Shown here piece after piece: positions 18,107 to 27,665 of a DNA stretch of 64,000 nucleotides (position 1 is the stretch's first letter; each line of letters begins with the position of its first letter). Source of the DNA: Mycolicibacter longobardus (GTDB taxonomy: Bacteria > Actinomycetota > Actinomycetes > Mycobacteriales > Mycobacteriaceae); assembly GCF_002102265.1 (NCBI RefSeq), contig NZ_LQPG01000020.1, positions 1-64,000 of the forward strand, in the 5' to 3' direction. A program made the translations under genes and the position numbers. The notes under the pieces were generated by a model that did no database searches, was not told the DNA's origin, and saw nothing but the letters and a program-made list of their open reading frames with translations.

Positions 18107-19594
18107 TCAGCGCGATCCCGCGGCCAACGTTGCACGCAGTTCGCGTTTGAGCACTTTGCCGTCGCTGTTCTTGGGCAGCGCGTCGACGAACTCGTAGCGT
18201 TTCGGTCGCTTGAACCGGGCGATGCGTTCCAGCAGGTGGCTGTCGAGCTCGGCGGCGGCCGTGTCGCCCACGACGAAGGCGACCACGATCTCGCCCCACT
18301 CGGGGTCGGGGGTTCCCACCACCGCCGCCTCGCTCACCCCGGGATGGCTCAACAGCGCCTCCTCGACTTCGCGCGGATAGATGTTGCTGCCACCGCTGAT
18401 CACCACGTCCTTCGAGCGGTCCCGCAGGGTCAGAAACCCGCGGCTGTCGAACGAACCCTTGTCGCCGGTGAACAGCCAACCGTCCCGGAGGGCCTCCGCC
18501 GTGGCCTCCGGGTTGTTCCAGTAGCCGGCCATGACGACGTCGCCGCGGCAGACGATCTCGCCCACCTCACCGACCGGCGCCCGGGTCCCGTCGTCGCGCA
18601 GCACGGCGACCTCGACACCGGAGCGCGGCCAGCCCACCGATCCCAGGATCGCGTCCTGGTCGACGTGGCCGCCGTGGTCGGCGCGGCGCAGGCCGGTGAT
18701 CGTCATCGGCGCCTCACCCTGGCCGTAGAGCTGGGCGAACACCGGCCCGAACGCGGCCATCGCACGCTTGAGGTCTCCGAGGTACATCGGGCCCCCGCCG
18801 TAGACGATGGTGCGCAGGTTGGCGGGGCGTTCACGGCCGGTGGCCACCAGGCGCGCGATCATCGTCGGCGCCAGAAAGGCGGTGGCGCCCGGATGATGCC
18901 CGCACAGGTCGAGGAATTCGTGGGCGTCGAACGAACCCGAGGCCGGCACCACCTGCCGGGCGCCGCGCAGCACGTAGGGGGCGATGTAGAGGCCCGAACC
19001 GTGCGACATCGGGGCTGCGTGGACCAGGCTGCAGTCGGCGTCGGGGTCGTCGAGGTCGGCCAGATGCGCCACCGTCATTGCCATCAGGTTGCGGTGGGTC
19101 AGCATCGCCCCCTTCGAGCGTCCGGTGGTGCCGCTGGTGTAGAACAGCCACGCCAGCCGGGACGGATCCGGATCCGGCAGAGCGGCGCGAGGTGCGTCAA
19201 ATCGCTCCAGATACGCTGCGCTGCCCAGGGTCTCGACGGCGACACCGACCGCGCGGCCCAGCTCCGGTGCCAGTGCCGGGGACGCGAAGACCAGGACCGC
19301 GCCGGCGTCGTCGATGATCTGGGCCATCTCCCGCGGATGCAGTTTGTAGTTGAGCGGGACGACGACGCAGTCGGCGGCCCAGGTGGCGAACATCAGCTCG
19401 ATGATCTCCGGCCGATTCTCACTGGCGATCGCGATCCGCGCGCCGGGGCCTGCCACCTGCCGCAGCGACGTCGCCAATCGCAGTGCACGCTGCGCCAACT
19501 CGCTCCAGGTGTGCACCAGGCGCTCACCGTGATACACCGCCCCACGATCACCGAACCGGGCCGCGGCCTGGTCCAGCAGCGTGAACAGGTTCAC
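18107..19594 (-). CDS. AMP-forming acyl-CoA synthetase (FadD-like)
   Basis: ANL-superfamily ligase, 495 aa. The P-loop LFYTSGTTGRSKG, the A8 hinge region LRDRSKDVVISGGSNIYPREVEEALL and the catalytic lysine segment KNSDGKVLKREL are all intact. GTG 19594 overlaps the stop of the SDR (GTGA, 19591-19594); a longer frame would read through that gene. It activates a free carboxylic acid with ATP and CoA. Last gene of a five-gene minus-strand operon with SDR, second ligase, GntR regulator and beta-propeller protein. Confidence 0.92.
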   Translation of the reverse strand: MNLFTLLDQAAARFGDRGAVYHGERLVHTWSELAQRALRLATSLRQVAGPGARIAIASENRPEIIELMFATWAADCVVVPLNYKLHPREMAQIIDDAGAVLVFASPALAPELGRAVGVAVETLGSAAYLERFDAPRAALPDPDPSRLAWLFYTSGTTGRSKGAMLTHRNLMAMTVAHLADLDDPDADCSLVHAAPMSHGSGLYIAPYVLRGARQVVPASGSFDAHEFLDLCGHHPGATAFLAPTMIARLVATGRERPANLRTIVYGGGPMYLGDLKRAMAAFGPVFAQLYGQGEAPMTITGLRRADHGGHVDQDAILGSVGWPRSGVEVAVLRDDGTRAPVGEVGEIVCRGDVVMAGYWNNPEATAEALRDGWLFTGDKGSFDSRGFLTLRDRSKDVVISGGSNIYPREVEEALLSHPGVSEAAVVGTPDPEWGEIVVAFVVGDTAAAELDSHLLERIARFKRPKRYEFVDALPKNSDGKVLKRELRATLAAGSR

Positions 19595-20364
19595 CGCTGC
19601 ACCCAGTCGGAGTCCAGCCCGTAGTCGGAGAGATATTTGGTCGAGCTCCAGCCGCCGTCGACGACGATGGTCTGGCCGTTGATGAAAGCGCCCGCCTCCG
19701 AACACAGGAAGACGACGGTATTGGCGACGTCGTCCACCTCGCCTAGTCGCGGATAGGGCGTCATCTCGGAGTTCATCTTGCGGAACCGTGGGTCGGTGAG
19801 GCGTTGTTCGACCATGGGCGTCACGGTGACCCCGGGGGCCACCGCATTGCACCGGATGCCCTGGGCTCCGTACTGGCAGGCGATGTGGGTGGTCAGCGCG
19901 GTCAGCCCGCCCTTGGCGGCCGAATACGCCCCGCCCCGCAGACCGCCGACCAGCGCGAAGGTGGAGGTGATGTTGATGATCGCCGATCCCGGGCCCATGT
20001 GCGGCACCACGTCGCGGGCCAGCCGAAAAGGCGCCCGCAGCATCAGATTCAGGACGTGGTCCAGGGTTTCGTCGTCGGTCTCGTGCAGCGGCTTGGGACT
20101 GCCGACGCCGGCATTGTTGACCAGATAGTCCACCCGGCCCCACCGGGACAGGGCCGCGTCGAGGATCTGTTGCGGTGCGTCGTCCGCAGTCAGGTCGACG
20201 GCCAGGGTGGCGATACGCTCGGGGTCTCCCACCGCAGCCGCCAGCTCCGCCAGCCGCCCCTGGTCGCGGCCGGTCCCCAGCACCGCCATCCCGGCCTCGG
20301 CGAGCTTTGTCGCGCAGCCGAATCCGATTCCACTGCTGGCGCCGGTCACGATCGCCACCTGCAT
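19591..20364 (-). CDS. Short-chain dehydrogenase/reductase (SDR)
   Basis: Classical SDR, 257 aa. TGASSGIG at residues 7-14, LVNNAGVG, and the catalytic YSAAKGG are present, with the C-terminal VDGGWSSTKY typical of 3-oxoacyl reductases and hydroxysteroid dehydrogenases. ATG 20364 stands three bases after the upstream ligase stop. In the operon it would oxidise a hydroxyl or reduce a keto group on the acid activated by the neighbouring ligases. Confidence 0.9.
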   Translation of the reverse strand: MQVAIVTGASSGIGFGCATKLAEAGMAVLGTGRDQGRLAELAAAVGDPERIATLAVDLTADDAPQQILDAALSRWGRVDYLVNNAGVGSPKPLHETDDETLDHVLNLMLRAPFRLARDVVPHMGPGSAIINITSTFALVGGLRGGAYSAAKGGLTALTTHIACQYGAQGIRCNAVAPGVTVTPMVEQRLTDPRFRKMNSEMTPYPRLGEVDDVANTVVFLCSEAGAFINGQTIVVDGGWSSTKYLSDYGLDSDWVQR

Positions 20365-20367
20365 GAT

Positions 20368-21903
20368 CTACTCACCTACCTCCGCCCGGGACAACGCGGC
20401 CCGGATCTGTTGCTTGACGACCTTGCCGGCGTCGTTCTTGGGCAGCTCATCCCAGATCATCACCTGTTCAGGGACTTTGAACAGTGCGACGCCCCGCGCA
20501 GTCAGTATCGCCCGCAGGTCCGCGACGTCGGGAGCGGTGTCGCCGGCCGGCACGATCACCGCGCAGGCCCGCTCCCCGGTGCGGGCATCGGGCACTCCGA
20601 CCACGGCGATCTCGGCGATCTGCGGATGTTCGAGCAGGATGTCCTCCACCTCACGCGCGGAGATGTTCTCGCCGTTGCGGATGATCAGGTCTTTGATTCG
20701 TCCGGTGACCAGCAGATAGTCGTCGTCGACCCAGCGGCCGAGATCGCCGGTGGCGAAATAGCCTTCGGTATCGAAGCAGTCGCGCTCGTCCTCGGGGTGC
20801 CGATAACCGAGCAGCATCTGCGGGCCGCGGACGTAGATCTCGCCCTCGCCCGACGGCGCTCCCGAGCGGGTTACCAGCTTGATGTCGGCGATCCCGGCCC
20901 GGCCGTCGGTCTCCGCGGCGTGGGAAAGCTCTTGGGCTCCTATCGATCCGACCGTGGTGACCGGCACCTCACTGGACCCGTAAACCCGGGTGACAGTGGC
21001 GCCACAAAAATAACCAGCCGCCTCGCGGATCAACGCTGCCGGGACGGAGGCGCCGCCGCAGATGAAGAGTTTGAGATCGGGCAGGCGGGTGTCGGCGCGT
21101 CGGGCGGCGGCGAGCAGCTGGGTCAGAAACGGTGTCGCCCCCGCCACGTGGGTGCAGCGTTCGGTGAGCATGAGGCCCACCGCCGCATCCGGGTTCCAGG
21201 TGTCCACCAGCACGGCGGTGGTGCCCAGCAGCAGCGGGCATTCGAACGCATAGATGGACCCACCGATGTGGGCGATCGGGGACGGGACCAGAAACCGGTC
21301 GCCGGGTTCGACCAGCCAATATCGGGCCAGCTGGGCAATCAGGGCGTTGACCGAATTATGACTGTGTAGAACGCCTTTGGCCCTACCGGTGGTGCCCGAC
21401 GTGTACAACAGCAACCGGACCGCATCGGGATCGAGCGTGGGCAGTGCGGTCGCGGGCGGATTGGCGAGCAAACTCCGGTAAGCGGTGTGGCCATCTGAAT
21501 CGCCACGCACCACCACCGTCTCCGGCGGATCGGCAAGCGAACCCGCCACCCGGGTCAGCATCGCCGCATAGTCATGGCCGCGGAACCGTTCCGGCGCGAA
21601 GAGCATTCGGGTGCCGGAGTCGGCGAGGATGAACGTCAGCTCCGCGTCGCGCAGCGACGGCAGGATCGGGTTGACCACCATCCCAGACAGTGTGGCGGCC
21701 AGGTAGACCACGGCGGCCTCGTGCCAGTTCGGCAGCATGAACGACACCACACTGCCCGTGGGCATCCGCTCCAGCATCGCCCCGGCCAAAACGGTTGCCC
21801 GGGCGTGCAGATCCCGGCAGGTCAGCCGGGCGTCGCCGTCGATGAGCAGCACACGGTCGGGCGTCTGCGCGGCAGCCGCAGCCAAGGCGTCGGCCAGCGT
21901 CAC
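20368..21903 (-). CDS. AMP-forming acyl-CoA synthetase (FadD-like)
   Basis: Second ligase of the operon, 511 aa. Motifs: LLYTSGTTGRAKGVLHSH, the hinge VTGRIKDLIIRNGENISAREVEDIL and the C-terminal lysine in KNDAGKVVKQQI. GTG 21903 overlaps the GntR stop (GTGA, 21900-21903); the frame stays open upstream to 22656 but that part is antisense-like composition inside gntR. Probably activates a substrate different from that of 18107-19594, because the two proteins differ throughout the N-terminal pocket region. Confidence 0.9.
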   Translation of the reverse strand: MTLADALAAAAAQTPDRVLLIDGDARLTCRDLHARATVLAGAMLERMPTGSVVSFMLPNWHEAAVVYLAATLSGMVVNPILPSLRDAELTFILADSGTRMLFAPERFRGHDYAAMLTRVAGSLADPPETVVVRGDSDGHTAYRSLLANPPATALPTLDPDAVRLLLYTSGTTGRAKGVLHSHNSVNALIAQLARYWLVEPGDRFLVPSPIAHIGGSIYAFECPLLLGTTAVLVDTWNPDAAVGLMLTERCTHVAGATPFLTQLLAAARRADTRLPDLKLFICGGASVPAALIREAAGYFCGATVTRVYGSSEVPVTTVGSIGAQELSHAAETDGRAGIADIKLVTRSGAPSGEGEIYVRGPQMLLGYRHPEDERDCFDTEGYFATGDLGRWVDDDYLLVTGRIKDLIIRNGENISAREVEDILLEHPQIAEIAVVGVPDARTGERACAVIVPAGDTAPDVADLRAILTARGVALFKVPEQVMIWDELPKNDAGKVVKQQIRAALSRAEVGE

Positions 21904-22628
21904 GACCCCGTCACCCGGTGCAGTGTCATCGAGTACCGATAGTCGTCGCCGGCATGGGTGTTCACCGTGACCTGGGCGACCTCGCCCTCGGAGGTGGTGT
22001 AGCTGCGTTGCATCTGCAGCCCGGCGGTGCCGGGATCGACGGCGAGCGCGCTCGCGAGTTCGGGGGTGATGATCACCGCGCGGATGTGCTGGCGCACCTC
22101 GACGATGCTGACCCCGAACACGTCCTCGATCAGCGGGAAGATCGGACCGGTGTGCCGCTGCAACAACCGGCCGACGCGCGCGAAGTCCCGGTTGATGTAG
22201 TACTCGGTTCGGCAGATCGGCGCGGCCTGACCCTCCGCGCGGCGGTTGCCGCGCACCGCGAGCCATTCGGTGCCCGCCGGCAGGCCGGTGCTTGCGCTCA
22301 CGTCGTCGTCGATGGTGATCATGGCGTTGGAGTCGATCTCGAACTCCGCACCGGCCGCGAACGCCACCAGGTCGTCGATCGACACCACGTCCTGGGCGTA
22401 GCAGTTGGTCGCGGCGCGGGGGATCACCACGGTGCCCGCGCGGGGGCGGGAGACCACGAGGTTGTCCTCCCGCAGCCGGCGCAGCGCCTCGCGGACCGTG
22501 TAGCGGCTGACGGCGAACCGTTCGCACAGTTCGTGTTCGGTGGGAAGCTGCGAGCCGATCGGATACACCCCGTCGGCGATCTCCTTGCGCAGCTCCCGCG
22601 CGACCCGCAGGTAGCGGTGGTCGGTCAC
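21900..22628 (-). CDS. GntR/HutC-type transcriptional regulator (UTRA domain)
   Basis: Regulator of 242 aa. The winged helix-turn-helix is residues 1-70 (GSQLPTEHELCERFAVSRYTVREALRRLREDNLV); the remainder fits the UTRA effector domain of HutC-subfamily GntR proteins. GTG 22628 overlaps the stop of the beta-propeller gene. It probably controls its own operon and perhaps the divergent CoA-transferase operon from the palindrome at 24321-24339, though that palindrome is not the classic GTxTAxAC of HutC regulators. Confidence 0.88.
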   Translation of the reverse strand: MTDHRYLRVARELRKEIADGVYPIGSQLPTEHELCERFAVSRYTVREALRRLREDNLVVSRPRAGTVVIPRAATNCYAQDVVSIDDLVAFAAGAEFEIDSNAMITIDDDVSASTGLPAGTEWLAVRGNRRAEGQAAPICRTEYYINRDFARVGRLLQRHTGPIFPLIEDVFGVSIVEVRQHIRAVIITPELASALAVDPGTAGLQMQRSYTTSEGEVAQVTVNTHAGDDYRYSMTLHRVTGS

Positions 22629-24226
22629 GGTCGCACCGGACGCAGCGCCAGCACACTGCCGTCCCCGTCGGCCGAGACGAACAGGGTGCCGTCCCGGCCG
22701 CGCGCGATCCCGGCGAACGGTCCCTGCGGACCGGAGAACGGCGGCATGCCCTTCAGCGGCTTGGGCGTCACGCCGGGCGGCGGTCCGATCGGCAGCCCTT
22801 CGGCGATGGTGTGCCGCGTCCCGGTGTCGAGGTCGATCTCCAGCACCTGCCGGGCGCCGGCATCGACGACGTAGAGCCGGCCGTCGGCCAGCAGGATCCC
22901 CTGGGGCCGCACCAATCCGTCGAACACGGTCTGAACACCGGATCCACCGATGCGCACCACCCGCCCGGCCCCGGATTCGGCAACCAGGTAGGTCCCGTCG
23001 TCGCTGATGGTGATACCGACCGGGCCGGCCAGGTCGCGAGCCAGCACCTCGACTCCACCGGCGCGTAGGCACAGCACCCGTCCGGTGCCGAACTCGCTGA
23101 CCACGACACCGGCGGGTCCCACCGCCACCCCGTAGAGCTGGTCGAAACCGTCGGCGAGCACCTCGCTGAACGACTGCGCCGGTAGGTACCGGCTGACCTG
23201 CCCACCGGAGGTGGCGACGACGAACTCGCCGGGACCGACCGCGGTGACCCCCCGCACAAAGCCCGGATAGCCGGGGCTGAACAGCATTCCCAGGGTTTCC
23301 AGGCGCCCGCCGTCTCCGACCGCGTAGAAGTAGGTGCCGTCGGCGACGTAGAGGGTGTCGCCGTCATCCACCGTCAGATCCAGCGGCCAGTTCAGCCCGC
23401 CCGGCAGCACCGTGGCCGTCTCGCCCCCGCCGGCGATCTCGGTGATCTCACCGGTGAAGTTGGACACGAACAACCGGTCGCCGACGAAGGTGCAGTTGTC
23501 CAGTCCGGGACGCAGCTGTGCCAGCACGGTGGCCTCGCCGTTGCGCGGGTCGATGCGCAAGACCTGGCCACTGGCGGCCTGGGTGGAGACGATGCATCCG
23601 TCGCGGTCGAACTTCACCGAGTCCGGCACACCCAGATCGCCGGCCACCCGTTGCGGCGCAGCATCTTTGGCGAACGGGTCGATCCGCCAGATCTCGTTGG
23701 CGGTCATCACCGGGAAGTACAGCAGGCCGTCGGGCCCCACCTCCATGGCATTGGGCGACGGCAGGTTCTCGGCCAGGATGCGCTGTGCGCCGGTGGCCCG
23801 GTCCAGCTCCATCAGGCGCCCGCCGTCGCGGCACTCGCCGACGAACAGCCGGTCTTGGTGCACGGTGATCCCGTTGGCGCAGGGCAGGTCGTCGCGCAGC
23901 ACGCGGCTGCGCCCCGAGGCGTCGAGCGCACTGACCCGAGCATCCATCACCTCGGTGGCATACAGGGTGCCGCCGGCGTCGAATGCCACGTCGTCGGGCG
24001 CGACGACGTCGCCGCCGCGCGCGCTCACGACTGCCAGCTCGCCGGTGCTCACGTCCAGCGCACTGATCTGACTGCCGGTCACCTGCGCGATGTAGACCCG
24101 GCCGTCCGGTCCGGTCCGCAGGCCGTTGGCTCCGAACAGCCGACTCGGTTCGGTGATTCGCTCGAGGCGCCAGCCCGGCGCCACAGTCGGGTCCATGCGG
24201 CCGTCACGGGGGAGCGGATCACTCAT
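22625..24226 (-). CDS. Beta-propeller protein, SMP-30/gluconolactonase/NHL-like
   Basis: Protein of 533 aa made of repeating propeller blades; each contains phrases such as DGRVYIAQVTG, DGLLYFPVMTAN and DGTYLVAESGAGRVVRIGG. The length suggests two propellers or one large one. The SMP-30 family includes lactonases, so it may open a lactone formed in the pathway; alternatively it is a non-catalytic propeller. No signal peptide or membrane segment is seen. ATG 24226 is chosen over TTG 24244. First gene of the minus-strand operon. Confidence 0.78.
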   Translation of the reverse strand: MSDPLPRDGRMDPTVAPGWRLERITEPSRLFGANGLRTGPDGRVYIAQVTGSQISALDVSTGELAVVSARGGDVVAPDDVAFDAGGTLYATEVMDARVSALDASGRSRVLRDDLPCANGITVHQDRLFVGECRDGGRLMELDRATGAQRILAENLPSPNAMEVGPDGLLYFPVMTANEIWRIDPFAKDAAPQRVAGDLGVPDSVKFDRDGCIVSTQAASGQVLRIDPRNGEATVLAQLRPGLDNCTFVGDRLFVSNFTGEITEIAGGGETATVLPGGLNWPLDLTVDDGDTLYVADGTYFYAVGDGGRLETLGMLFSPGYPGFVRGVTAVGPGEFVVATSGGQVSRYLPAQSFSEVLADGFDQLYGVAVGPAGVVVSEFGTGRVLCLRAGGVEVLARDLAGPVGITISDDGTYLVAESGAGRVVRIGGSGVQTVFDGLVRPQGILLADGRLYVVDAGARQVLEIDLDTGTRHTIAEGLPIGPPPGVTPKPLKGMPPFSGPQGPFAGIARGRDGTLFVSADGDGSVLALRPVRP

Positions 24227-24320
24227 GACTCCGGACGTTATCAAGCACAGTTAGTCCAGACAATAGGTGTCGTAGGTGCGCTTCCCGGCCTTGACGCATG
24301 AATAAGTGCTGCGGAATAGT

Positions 24321-24339
24321 GTTCTGCGGAGCGCAGAAC
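24321..24339. promoter_or_regulatory. Perfect 19-bp palindrome, putative operator
   Basis: GTTCTGCG-GAG-CGCAGAAC has 8-bp perfect arms and sits between the divergent genes at 24226 (minus) and 24360 (plus). TATTTT at 24344-24349 is a probable -10 box, which would put the start of transcription at or next to the ATG at 24360 (leaderless message). Likely bound by the GntR-type regulator of the minus operon or another local regulator. Confidence 0.5.
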
Positions 24340-24359
24340 GGAGTATTTTGTCCGAACAA

Positions 24360-25526
24360 ATGAGGGCTGGTGTTGCTGGGGACGGCCCGCTGAGCGGCGT
24401 GACCGTGGTCGATCTGACGACCATGGTGATGGGTCCCTACTGCACGCAGATCATGGCCGACATGGGTGCCGACGTCATCAAGGTCGAGCCCCCCGAGGGC
24501 GATGCCACCCGCTACATCTCGGCGGGTCCCGCGCCCGACATGAGCGGGGTCTTCGTCAATGTCAACCGCGGCAAACGCAGCATCGTGCTGGACCTGCGCA
24601 CGCCCACCGACCGGGCCGCGATGACCGCGCTGATCGGCCGGGCCGATGTGTTCATCCACTCGATGCGCGCCAAGGCGATCGCGAAGCTGGGCCTGGGCTA
24701 CCCCGAGGTGGCCGCGATCAACCCGGGGATCATCTACACCAACTGCTACGGCTACGGCCGCCGCGGCCCGGCCGCCGACCGCCCGGCCTATGACGACACC
24801 ATTCAGGCCGAGTGCGGACTGCCCGCGGTGCAGCAGCAGCTCACCGGGCGAGCCGACTACGTGGGCACCATCATGGCCGACAAGATCGCCGGGCTGACCG
24901 CCCTGTACGCCACGATGATGGCGCTGTTCCACCGGGAACGGACCGGGCAGGGCCAGGAAGTCGAAGTGGCGATGTTCGAGACCATGGCATCTTTCATGCT
25001 CGTCGAGCACGCCAATGGCGCCATGTTCGACCCGCCGCTGGGCCCGGCGGTCTACCCGCGCACGGTGGCACCCAACCGGCGGCCGTATGAGACCAGCGAC
25101 GGGCAGATCGCCGCACTGATCTACAACGACAAGCACTGGAACGCCTTCATCGGCGCGGTGCAGCCGCCCTGGGCCGGCGAGCAGTACGCCACCCTGGCTC
25201 AGCGGGCCCGTCAGATCGACACCATCTACGGGCTGGTGGCGCAGACCATGAAGGAGCGCACCACCGCGCAGTGGCTGGCGCTCTTCGACGAGCTGGAGAT
25301 ACCGGCCGCCCCGCTGAACACCCCCGGGGCGCTGTTCGACGATCCGCACCTCAACGCGGTGGGCCTGTTCGAGACCGTGGACACCCCGAACGGCCCGGTG
25401 CGCTTCCCCGGGGTGCCCACCTGGCTGTCCCGGACGCCGGGCCGGGTCGCCGGCGCGGCACCGGAACTCGGCGCGCATACCGCGGCGGTCTTCGCCGAAC
25501 TCGGCCTCGATCAGGAAACGGCATGA
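24360..25526 (+). CDS. CaiB/BaiF family CoA transferase
   Basis: Class III CoA transferase, 388 aa, the usual length. N-terminal TTMVMGPYCTQIMADMGADV and KVEPPEGD are typical; the candidate catalytic aspartate is in TIMADKIAG, and the closing RERTGQGQEVEVAMFE strand is conserved. ATG 24360 is used because upstream candidates (GTG 24306, TTG 24348) overlap the palindrome and -10 box. First gene of a long coupled operon of acyl-CoA dehydrogenases; would supply the CoA thioester substrate. Confidence 0.88.
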   Translation: MRAGVAGDGPLSGVTVVDLTTMVMGPYCTQIMADMGADVIKVEPPEGDATRYISAGPAPDMSGVFVNVNRGKRSIVLDLRTPTDRAAMTALIGRADVFIHSMRAKAIAKLGLGYPEVAAINPGIIYTNCYGYGRRGPAADRPAYDDTIQAECGLPAVQQQLTGRADYVGTIMADKIAGLTALYATMMALFHRERTGQGQEVEVAMFETMASFMLVEHANGAMFDPPLGPAVYPRTVAPNRRPYETSDGQIAALIYNDKHWNAFIGAVQPPWAGEQYATLAQRARQIDTIYGLVAQTMKERTTAQWLALFDELEIPAAPLNTPGALFDDPHLNAVGLFETVDTPNGPVRFPGVPTWLSRTPGRVAGAAPELGAHTAAVFAELGLDQETA

Positions 25527-25534
25527 CCCCGCCG

Positions 25535-25576
25535 GCGACGATGCAGAGCGGAGCTTGCGGAGCGATGCTGAGGAGT
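25535..25576. repeat. Mycobacterial interspersed-repeat-like spacer
   Basis: The short intergenic stretch contains GCGACGATGCAGAGCGGAGC and then GCGGAGCGATGCTGAGGAG, which from memory resembles a common mycobacterial intergenic repeat ending in GATGAGGAG. Its GAGGAG end doubles as ribosome binding site for the GTG at 25582. Confidence 0.3.
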
Positions 25577-25581
25577 GGCGC

Positions 25582-26751
25582 GTGACGCTGGACTTCGACA
25601 TGGGGACGCGGGCCGGTGAGCTGCGCGCGCAACTGCGCGAATTGGTCGACCGGGAGCTGCCGGAGCGGTTCCCCGGTGCGTTCACCGACGACCCGGCCGA
25701 TCTTGCCGCGGCGCAACGGTTCTGCCGGGTATTGGCGGAGCGTGACCTGCTGTGCCTGTCCTGGCCGGAGCAGTTCGGCGGCGCGGGCGCCTCGGTGTGG
25801 GAGCAGACCGTGGTGCGCGAGGAGATGTGGGCGCACCACGAGCCGCGCGGCGCGCAGTACATGGGGGTGAACTGGGTCGGGCCCATCATCATGCGGCACG
25901 GCACGCCCGAACAGCAGCGCCACCATCTGCCGCCGATCGCGGCCGGTGAGGTGATCTGGTGCCAGGGATTCTCCGAGCCCGAAGCCGGCTCTGATCTGGC
26001 GTCGTTGCGTACCTACGCCCGCCGGGATGGTGACGGCTGGGTGGTCAACGGCCAGAAGATCTGGACCTCCTACGCCACGATGGCGCAGTGGTGCTTTCTG
26101 CTGGTCCGCACCACCCGGGTGGGGGAAGGGTCGGTCACCAAGAAGCAGCAGGGCCTGACCGTGTTCCTGGTCCCGATGGACGACCCCGCCATCACCGTTC
26201 GGCCCATCGGCACCATGATGGGTCCGCACCACCTCAACGAGGTGTTCTTCGACAACCTGCGCGTCACCGACGCCGACGTGCTCGGCGATGTGGACGCCGG
26301 CTGGTCGATCGTGGCCGACGTGATGTCCTACGAGCGGGTGGGTATCGCCCGCTACGCGCGCTGCGAACGTCTGCTCGCCGCGGCACCGCACGCACTCGGC
26401 GAGCGATGGAACACCCTGCCCGCCGAGCTGACCGCCCGTTGGGTGCGCATGCTCACGCACTGCCGGCGCGCCCGGCTGATGGCCTACCGGGTGGTGTCGC
26501 TGCAGGCCGGCGGTCGTATCGCGCCCGGTGATGCCGCCGCCTACCGGATCGCGGTCACCCGGCTGGACCAGGAGAGCGCCGAAGTTCTGATGGAGATCGC
26601 CGCCGAGGCGCCGGACAGCCCGCAGGCGCAGTGGTTCGCCGCCGAAGCCGAAGATCACTGGCGCTACTCGCAGGCGGCCACCGTGTCATCGGGAAGCATT
26701 GAGATGCAGCGCATCCTGCTCTCCCGTGCCCTGCTGGCGGCGCCGCGATGA
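25582..26751 (+). CDS. Acyl-CoA dehydrogenase, large-type subunit (FadE)
   Basis: Acyl-CoA dehydrogenase, 389 aa, with the FAD/substrate core GFSEPEAGSDLASLRTYA and VNGQKIWTSYA intact. The C-terminal segment SSGSIEMQRILLSRALL lacks the glutamate that follows Y in medium-chain enzymes. GTG 25582 is preceded by GAGGAG at the right distance. It overlaps the next, shorter dehydrogenase gene (ATGA), the arrangement of mycobacterial FadE pairs that form alpha2-beta2 heterotetramers (ChsE type). Predicted to act as one half of such a pair. Confidence 0.9.
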   Translation: MTLDFDMGTRAGELRAQLRELVDRELPERFPGAFTDDPADLAAAQRFCRVLAERDLLCLSWPEQFGGAGASVWEQTVVREEMWAHHEPRGAQYMGVNWVGPIIMRHGTPEQQRHHLPPIAAGEVIWCQGFSEPEAGSDLASLRTYARRDGDGWVVNGQKIWTSYATMAQWCFLLVRTTRVGEGSVTKKQQGLTVFLVPMDDPAITVRPIGTMMGPHHLNEVFFDNLRVTDADVLGDVDAGWSIVADVMSYERVGIARYARCERLLAAAPHALGERWNTLPAELTARWVRMLTHCRRARLMAYRVVSLQAGGRIAPGDAAAYRIAVTRLDQESAEVLMEIAAEAPDSPQAQWFAAEAEDHWRYSQAATVSSGSIEMQRILLSRALLAAPR

Positions 26752-27665
26752 ACCTCGAACTCGGCGCGGAGGCCGAGGAATACGGCCGGGCCGCGCGGCG
26801 CGCCTTCGAAGCCGCCGGTGGCGATGAGCTGGTGCACCGCGCCGACGCCGAGCCGGGGGTGCGCGAGCAACTGGTGGACCCGATCCTGCGCGGGCTGGGT
26901 GCATACGAGCTGAAGCCCCGCGCCGACGCCGACGAACTCGAGGCGGCCGCCGCACTGTGCCGCAGCGCCGGGTACTGGGGGGTTCCCTACCCGGTCGCCG
27001 AATCTCTTTCGGCGCCGGTTGATCTCGACGCTGATGGGCTGATCGTGGTGGACGACCACGCGCCCGCCGGTGCGGTGGCGGGCCTGTCCAAGCGGTGGGC
27101 CGCGGTCACCCTGGCCGGGGTGCGCAGCACGGTGGTGGCGAAGTCGGCGGCCCGGCCGGCCCTGGTGGCCGAGCTGACGCTGACCGAGGTCGACGCCGAC
27201 GGTGCCGATGATGTGGCGCTGGGGCTGACGCTGCCGTGCTGGACGCTGCTGGGGATGCTGGACCGGGCAATGGATCTCACCATCTCCCATGTGCGGCTGC
27301 GTGAACAGTTCGGCCAGCCGCTGGCGACGTTCCAGGGCGTGCAGTTCCAGCTGACCGATGCCGAGGTGGAGCGCGCCGGGCTGGACATGCTGGCCAAATA
27401 CGCGCTGTGGAGCATCGCGACCGGGCGCCCCGAAGCCGTCGACGACGCCCTGGCGCTGCGGACGGCGGCACTGGAAGCCGCCGAGGTGGTGTTCCGGGTC
27501 TGCCACCAGTTGCACGGCGCCGTCGGATTCTGCGACGAGACGGCACTGTCCTGGCTGTCGCGCTACAGCCAGCCGCTGCGCCGCCTGCCGTGGGGACTCT
27601 CGGGGACCCGCGACCGGCTGGTCCGCCGCGCCGGCCGTACCGGACTGACGGGACTCTACGCATGA
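26748..27665 (+). CDS. Acyl-CoA dehydrogenase, short divergent subunit
   Basis: Short member of the family, 305 aa; the middle beta-barrel is reduced and the C-terminal helical bundle (HVRLREQFGQPLATFQGVQFQ, then QLHGAVGFCDETAL) is kept. It probably cannot bind FAD and substrate alone, and pairs with the product of 25582-26751. ATGA overlaps join it to both neighbours. This is how heteromeric ChsE-type dehydrogenases for branched or steroid side chains are encoded; the substrate here is unknown. Confidence 0.85.
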   Translation: MNLELGAEAEEYGRAARRAFEAAGGDELVHRADAEPGVREQLVDPILRGLGAYELKPRADADELEAAAALCRSAGYWGVPYPVAESLSAPVDLDADGLIVVDDHAPAGAVAGLSKRWAAVTLAGVRSTVVAKSAARPALVAELTLTEVDADGADDVALGLTLPCWTLLGMLDRAMDLTISHVRLREQFGQPLATFQGVQFQLTDAEVERAGLDMLAKYALWSIATGRPEAVDDALALRTAALEAAEVVFRVCHQLHGAVGFCDETALSWLSRYSQPLRRLPWGLSGTRDRLVRRAGRTGLTGLYA

